A program made the position numbers and the translations under genes. The notes beneath the pieces are model-generated. The model saw only the letters and a program-made list of their open reading frames with translations. It was not told where the DNA came from and did no database searches. 64,000 nt of DNA. Origin: Stenopsyche tienmushanensis. Its lineage: Eukaryota > Arthropoda > Insecta > Trichoptera > Stenopsychidae. The stretch is taken from assembly GCA_008973525.1 (NCBI GenBank), contig WACJ01000375.1, positions 124,001-188,000 of the forward strand, written 5' to 3'. Of the stretch, positions 60,034-64,000 are shown piece by piece (the first letter of the stretch is position 1; every line of letters begins with the position of its first letter).

Positions 60034-62085
60034 TTACCAGATTTTTGCGAGTCCTGTACGCGTACACAAACCCTCTTTTGGGTTTTCCACTAGTTTCCGC
60101 ATCGCGGCCAACGCTCCAGGCGCAGCCTGCAATGCGGATGTAGCTCGAGCTGATTGTCGAAACCACGCACAATGCATCGGGTCGTAGGTACGGGCTTTCA
60201 GCGAGGCTGTTGGTGGTCGGCCATCATCAATGGCGAGGCGTCGCGACGCATGCTGCGAGTGCAGCGGGAAAACGGCGCTGCGGCGTCGCCGCCGTGCGTT
60301 GGTAGTTCCGGTCCTCATTCCTTGTCGCCGGAAGTGCTTGTTAGGTCCAATTCCTCCTCCTCGGTCGGCTCTGCATCCTCGACGATCGGTTCTGGTGTTA
60401 CCGAATTGCTGCCGTCGTCGGTCCCAATGTGGTCGTCTATTGCGACATTGCGTTTGCAAATGGCCGCGTTTGCCGCACAATAATCGTTGCAGCAAGGCGC
60501 GGTGGGTGGTCGGTCCTTCGTTGTTGAGGGGCGGCTGGCGATGGGCGGTTGGAGCGAGCTCGTCTGGAGCGGCTAGCGGTGGATGCTCTTGAATCGGAGC
60601 AAGCGGCTGAAGATGAGCGTTTTGAGCGGGCTCTTCTTCAGCGGCGAACGAAGGGCGCTCCTGAATTGGAGCGGGCGGCTGAAGATGAGCTGTTTTGACA
60701 GGCTCATCTGGAGAGGCGCGTGATGGGCGCTTCTGAATTGGCGCGGGCGTCTGAAGATGAGCAGTTTGAGCAGGCTCATCTGGAGCGGCGCATGATGGGC
60801 GCTTCTGAATTGGCGCGGGCGGCTGAAGATGAGCAGTTTGAGCGAGCTCATCTGGAGCGGCGCGTGATGGGCGCTTCTGAATTGGCGCGGGCGTCTGAAG
60901 ATGAGCAGTTTGAGCAGGCTCATCTGGAGCGGCGCGTGATGGGCGCTTCTGAATCGGCGCGGGCGGCTGAAGATGAGCAGTTTGAGCGAGCTCATCTGGA
61001 GCGGCGCGTGATGGGCGCTTCTGAATTGGCGCGGGCGTCTGAAGATGAGCAGTTTGAGCAGGCTCATCTGGAGCGGCGCATGATGGGCGCTTCTGAATTG
61101 GCGCGGGCGGCTGGAGATGAGCGTTTTGAGCGGGCTCATCTGCAGCGGCGAACGAAGGGCGCTCCTGAATTGGCGCAGGCGGCTGAAGATGAGCAGTTTG
61201 AACAGGCTCATCTGGAGCGGCGAGTGATGGGCGCTCCTGAATTGGCGCGGGCGGCTGAAGATGAGCAGTTTGGGCAAGCTCATCTGGAGCGGCGCGGGAT
61301 GGGCGCTTCTGAATTGGCGCGGGCGGCTGAAGATGAGGAGTTCGAGCAAGCTCATCTGAGGCGGCGTGCAATGAGTGTCCTTGAATCGAAGCGGGCGGCT
61401 CGTCTGGAGCGACGAGTCGTGGTTGCTCTTGGCTCGGAGCGGGCGGTTGAAGATGAGCGGATTCGGCTGGAACGTCTGGAGCGACGAGTCGTGTGTGCTC
61501 TCGAATCGGAGCGGGCGGCGCTTGTGAAGCGGCTTGGGATGCTCGCTTCTTCGCTGCGATCTCGACTTCGCGATTCTGTCGCTTGCGGATGGGTGGCGAC
61601 TTTGAGTCTCCGAATACTTTGCGGAGGGCCGCAACCGCCGCGGAATAATCATTGCCAATAAATGCCGGATCGTAGAGCATGTATTCGACAGCCTTCTCGC
61701 GCATCCTAGCTCGAAGCGCCTGCAGCGGTCGCGGTTGGGCGAAATATTTACAGGTCCACTCGAATTCTTCAATAAAAGTCTCGACGTTGGATAGTCCGTC
61801 GAAAATTGGATAATCTCCGGGGTGAGCAGGTAAGGATTTCATCGTCGCAGGCATCTCTCTCAGCGCTTCTTCGCGTAGACGCGCTTCTTCGCGATAGCGC
61901 GCTTCTTCAATTCGACGTGCCTCCTCAACTCGACGTGCTTCTTCCCGCTGGCGCGCTTCTTCGCGTAGACGCGCTTCTTCTTCCATTTTCGCCAAAATCT
62001 TCTCAAATATAGCCCCGATGTAAGCCATATCTGCCTGACTTACTTGTGATGCCATCGATGCCATATTTTCTGCTGCTGCTGCCAT
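60034..62085 (-). CDS. Gag-like protein with 24-residue tandem repeats
   Basis: The open frame runs back into the LTR, but the first sensible ATGs are at 62130 and 62085. I take 62085 because it begins a methionine/alanine-rich start just before the conserved part. From that start (683 residues), residues about 34-80 are a highly charged coiled coil (repeats of REEAR and VEEARR). Residues about 90-160 are a Gag capsid-like segment (YPIFDGLSNVETFIEEFEW, then a KVFGDS end). Residues about 190-517 are a proline-rich tandem array. Near 537 is a zinc-knuckle half-motif (CGKRGHLQTQC) lacking its first Cys in frame. The tail is Arg-rich. It likely assembles into particles and binds the element RNA. 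The +frame and second minus-frame ORFs over the array are shadows. Confidence 0.85.
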   Translation of the reverse strand: MAAAAENMASMASQVSQADMAYIGAIFEKILAKMEEEARLREEARQREEARRVEEARRIEEARYREEARLREEALREMPATMKSLPAHPGDYPIFDGLSNVETFIEEFEWTCKYFAQPRPLQALRARMREKAVEYMLYDPAFIGNDYSAAVAALRKVFGDSKSPPIRKRQNREVEIAAKKRASQAASQAPPAPIREHTRLVAPDVPAESAHLQPPAPSQEQPRLVAPDEPPASIQGHSLHAASDELARTPHLQPPAPIQKRPSRAAPDELAQTAHLQPPAPIQERPSLAAPDEPVQTAHLQPPAPIQERPSFAAADEPAQNAHLQPPAPIQKRPSCAAPDEPAQTAHLQTPAPIQKRPSRAAPDELAQTAHLQPPAPIQKRPSRAAPDEPAQTAHLQTPAPIQKRPSRAAPDELAQTAHLQPPAPIQKRPSCAAPDEPAQTAHLQTPAPIQKRPSRASPDEPVKTAHLQPPAPIQERPSFAAEEEPAQNAHLQPLAPIQEHPPLAAPDELAPTAHRQPPLNNEGPTTHRALLQRLLCGKRGHLQTQCRNRRPHWDRRRQQFGNTRTDRRGCRADRGGGIGPNKHFRRQGMRTGTTNARRRRRSAVFPLHSQHASRRLAIDDGRPPTASLKARTYDPMHCAWFRQSARATSALQAAPGALAAMRKLVENPKEGLCTRTGLAKIW
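60535..61518. repeat. 72-bp tandem array within gag
   Basis: Eleven units of exactly 72 bp (24 codons, pattern PPAPIQKRPSRAAPDE then LAQTAHLQ) fill 60535-61326. Two or three degenerate units, one 48 bp and one 64-72 bp long, extend to about 61518. Units alternate in pairs (PPAPIQ...DEPAQ with TPAPIQ...DELAQ), giving a 144-bp higher-order repeat over the middle units. Because 72 is a multiple of three, other frames also stay open. Confidence 0.95.
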
Positions 62086-62152
62086 TTCTCCTCCTGAAGT
62101 TATAGCTTCGGTTGTTCTCCTTGTCAGCATTCCACAATCGAAAGCAGAAATC

Positions 62153-62170
62153 CCACTTCTGCGACACCAC
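62153..62170 (-). other. Primer binding site, tRNA-Leu-like
   Basis: One base inside the 5' LTR on the minus strand, TGGTGTCGCAGAAGTGGG begins with the required TGG. It resembles the complement of the 3' end of leucine tRNAs (TGGTGTCAGAAGTGGG) with two extra bases (GC) in the acceptor part. The isotype is an inference from memory of tRNA sequences. Confidence 0.7.
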
Positions 62171-62816
62171 TGTAACGTAGGGGGCCGCTGACTATGGGCA
62201 CCCCTGCGTTCCTTCGTTGTTGCAGCGGATGCTGCGTTATCCGGATCGCGGAGCCCGGATCCAAAGGTCACTCGAAATTAGACGTTTCGTAACGTTCGTC
62301 TGGACCACGAGGACGGCGCCGGTGAACTACGGATATTTGTCAGGATTCTATGGATGGGGTGTTCTGCTCGTTCTGATCGTAGATGGAGATGATGAATTTA
62401 AAGACTGTGTGTCAGCTCAACGCATTTATTTATATAAAATGCGGAGCGCACAGTCGTGGATGGCAATGGCGTGTGATGAACTCTCAGCCAGACGAAGTGC
62501 AGCGAGAATGGCGATGTATGGAGGCTTCAACGGAACAATCTCCGAAAAGATGTTCCTCGGGCAAGGCCTAGGATTGAACTGACGTCTCTGTAATGTTTCT
62601 ACAGAGCGTCACATTTATACCTGGCAATTGAAGCCAGGCCACCCTTTCTTATCTATGTAACCGACGCCAGCGTCCTTATCTACATGGAGCGCGTCGATCC
62701 AGCCCTTATTGCGGTACTTCTTGTTTCTTGACCGTAAGGACTGGCAACGGCGAAATCCCATGGATTTCGCCGCATGTACACTATATTTAATTATTTAATT
62801 ATGCCTCCACGCTACA
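62171..62816 (-). repeat. 5' LTR with promoter and poly(A) signals
   Basis: Same length and sequence as the 3' LTR except for three bases. On the minus strand, TTTTATATAAATAAATG at about 62424-62439 supplies both a TATA-like box and an AATAAA signal. Transcription would start just inside and run leftward through gag. The first part of the long gag-frame ORF (up to 62271) is in this LTR and starts with GTG, so it is not the true start. Confidence 0.95.
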
Positions 62817-62820
62817 GGAC

Positions 62821-63560
62821 TAAAAATATTATATAAGGAATATATCATTTTGCAGTCGTTATTTTCTGCAAATTTGCACGCACGCTTTCGTTTAGATGTT
62901 AACTACACATGAATTCCAAAGAACCAAATCAAAAGTTCACAGACACGTAGTTATTTTTTAATATTCCGACGGACACATGACAGACATTGCAATTATTTTT
63001 GGTTTAAAAATGCATTTATTATTATTACCAAACCTTTATTCGGAAAAAATAAAATTTTACTTGGTATAATGGTGTATCAATATACACATTTTCATAAAAA
63101 ATAGTTTAACAATTCAAGTTTTAGATTATTATCCTTATCTTAATTAAAAATATAAATGTTGATTTTAAATATATCTTAAATGTTATAAGTTAACTTGTTT
63201 CAAAGGGGGAAAATAGGAAACTTAAAACCCCTTTATGACATACTGTCTTTAAAACCTATCTTACAAACTAAAAATAAATAATTCAATCAAACGTATATCC
63301 ATACATACATCTCGCACTTACGATTATCTACTGTAATATAATATCTTTTGGCATTTTGTGCACGTATCTAAAATTATTATTTTGTTTGGAGTAATTGCGG
63401 AGTGTCGATTAGTGTGATTTTGGATTTTGTGTAAAAAATGTGTGTTAGCTATAGCTATGAAAAAACACAATTCAAATATAACGATGAACTAACTGAATGA
63501 TGTAGTTATGTTTTACTCTTGTGATTAGGTGCCATTTAATAGTGTCTATTCATATAATTC
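62821..63560. other. AT-rich intronic sequence, nothing recognised
   Basis: No coding or repeat signal identified. Confidence 0.4.
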
Positions 63561-63563
63561 GAA

Positions 63564-63634
63564 CTACTTTCGAACATTTAACTTTCGCACACATTTTCAG
63601 GAACCAATCATGTGCGAAAGTTGAGGTCTGCATG
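63564..63634. mobile_element. Isolated Tigger-type terminal repeat
   Basis: About 70 bp closely match the inverse of the terminal repeat at 36304-36375 (shared CGAACATTTAACTTTCGCA and TTTTCAGGAACCAATCA), ending GAGGTCTGCATG. No transposase is next to it in the window, so it is a fragment or the edge of a small internally deleted element. Confidence 0.75.
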
Positions 63635-64000
63635 AAGTGATTGCTGTTTAACATATTTTTTGCATATTAATCTGCACACATGTAGTTTTTGTAAAATGCG
63701 ATAAGAGCAAATAGTTTAGGTAAATAGTTTCTACATTATATTTATAACCCTAACACATGATGCTTACATTTCAAGCGTGCAATTTTAGCATTAATCTATA
63801 CGGCATGTATATTAATTAAAATTACATTGCAAAATGCTTCCAGTTAATGAGCATATTTGAAATAATACTTTTCCTGGGAAAGGATATTTTAATTGCATAT
63901 TGTTTACGGGCTAAGACGCAAATTAACGAGCATGATTTCTAACCCAGACCTTGCGAACAGCCCCGTTATAATTACTTTCTGGGGCGAAATTTATTTTTAT
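63635..64000. other. AT-rich intronic sequence, nothing recognised
   Basis: No coding or repeat signal identified. Confidence 0.4.

Larger units (their letters stand above)
58405..62816 (-). mobile_element. Complete LTR retrotransposon, Gag-only, non-autonomous
   Basis: The 4412-bp element is bounded by 646-bp LTRs and by the target duplication GGAC at 58401-58404 and 62817-62820. The LTRs start TGT and end ACA. Read on the minus strand it has a 5' LTR (62816-62171), a primer binding site, one Gag-like gene, about 1 kb of non-coding DNA, a polypurine tract and a 3' LTR. No reverse transcriptase, RNase H, integrase or protease motif is present in any frame of the 3120-bp interior. The 4-bp duplication and Gag type fit a Ty3/Gypsy relative. 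It parallels the Gag-only LTR elements (TR-GAG) described in plants. Packaging by its own Gag with enzymes supplied by a relative is inference. Confidence 0.93.

Noticed and set aside
60720..61661. 313-codon plus-strand repeat protein
   Set aside because: Shadow of the gag array on the complementary strand. No regulatory context.
60573..61772. 399-codon minus frame overlapping gag
   Set aside because: It lacks the capsid-like and zinc-knuckle parts and stays open only through the stop-free 72-bp repeat. The 745-codon frame holds all the Gag landmarks.
62086..62271. Longer N-terminus of Gag starting in the LTR
   Set aside because: The start codon would be GTG, upstream of the primer site and within LTR sequence. 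The ATG at 62085 (or 62130) is more plausible.

Overview
The window reads as nuclear DNA of an arthropod, most likely an insect. It is strongly AT-rich, has no operon-like gene packing, and the only host coding sequence I can support is two short spliced exons on the minus strand. Both belong to one gene, an AMPA-type ionotropic glutamate receptor of the insect GluRI group (amino-terminal, ligand-binding-like domain). The order on the minus strand is exon 26842-26715, then exon 14081-13952. Both have consensus splice sites and compatible phase, and the two protein pieces join without a gap. The window is therefore almost entirely intron: more than 37 kb upstream of the first exon, 12.6 kb between the two, and about 14 kb downstream.

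The introns are a graveyard of transposable elements, several nested in one another. From left to right: a tRNA-derived SINE (2.7-3.1 kb); a decayed Jockey-like LINE on the minus strand (3.5-6.4 kb) split by a hAT MITE with 8-bp target duplications; three copies of a TTAA-flanked non-autonomous DNA transposon (8.5, 14.8 and 30.6 kb), two of which carry a Mutator-like transposase fragment; a separate broken Mutator-like transposase (16.8-17.3 kb); a hAT-type element (19.4-20.1 kb) inside another repeat; a pogo/Tigger element (24.3-26.5 kb) with a retroposon inserted in it; a Tc1/IS630-type element whose ends are inverted arrays of short tandem repeats (27.4-28.4 kb); another SINE (29.3 kb); a Jockey-like RT end and an LTR-like piece (31.5-32.3 kb); a mariner/Tigger chimera (36.3-37.4 kb); a third hAT MITE (39.5 kb); a nested SINE/SINE/LINE block (40.7-41.6 kb); a second Tigger fragment (42.7-43.4 kb); a broken hAT transposase (46.7-47.2 kb); and an LTR-containing region near the right end.

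The youngest and most structured feature is a complete LTR retrotransposon at 58405-62816, minus orientation. It has 646-bp LTRs that differ at 3 positions, a 4-bp target duplication, a primer binding site and a polypurine tract. It encodes only a Gag-like protein and has no reverse transcriptase, RNase H or integrase, so it looks non-autonomous. Its gag contains a tandem array of 24-codon (72-bp) units with a two-unit higher-order pattern.

All family calls come from reading translated motifs and DNA repeats by eye. No database search was possible. Stretches not listed as a gene or repeat are AT-rich intron in which I see nothing recognisable.
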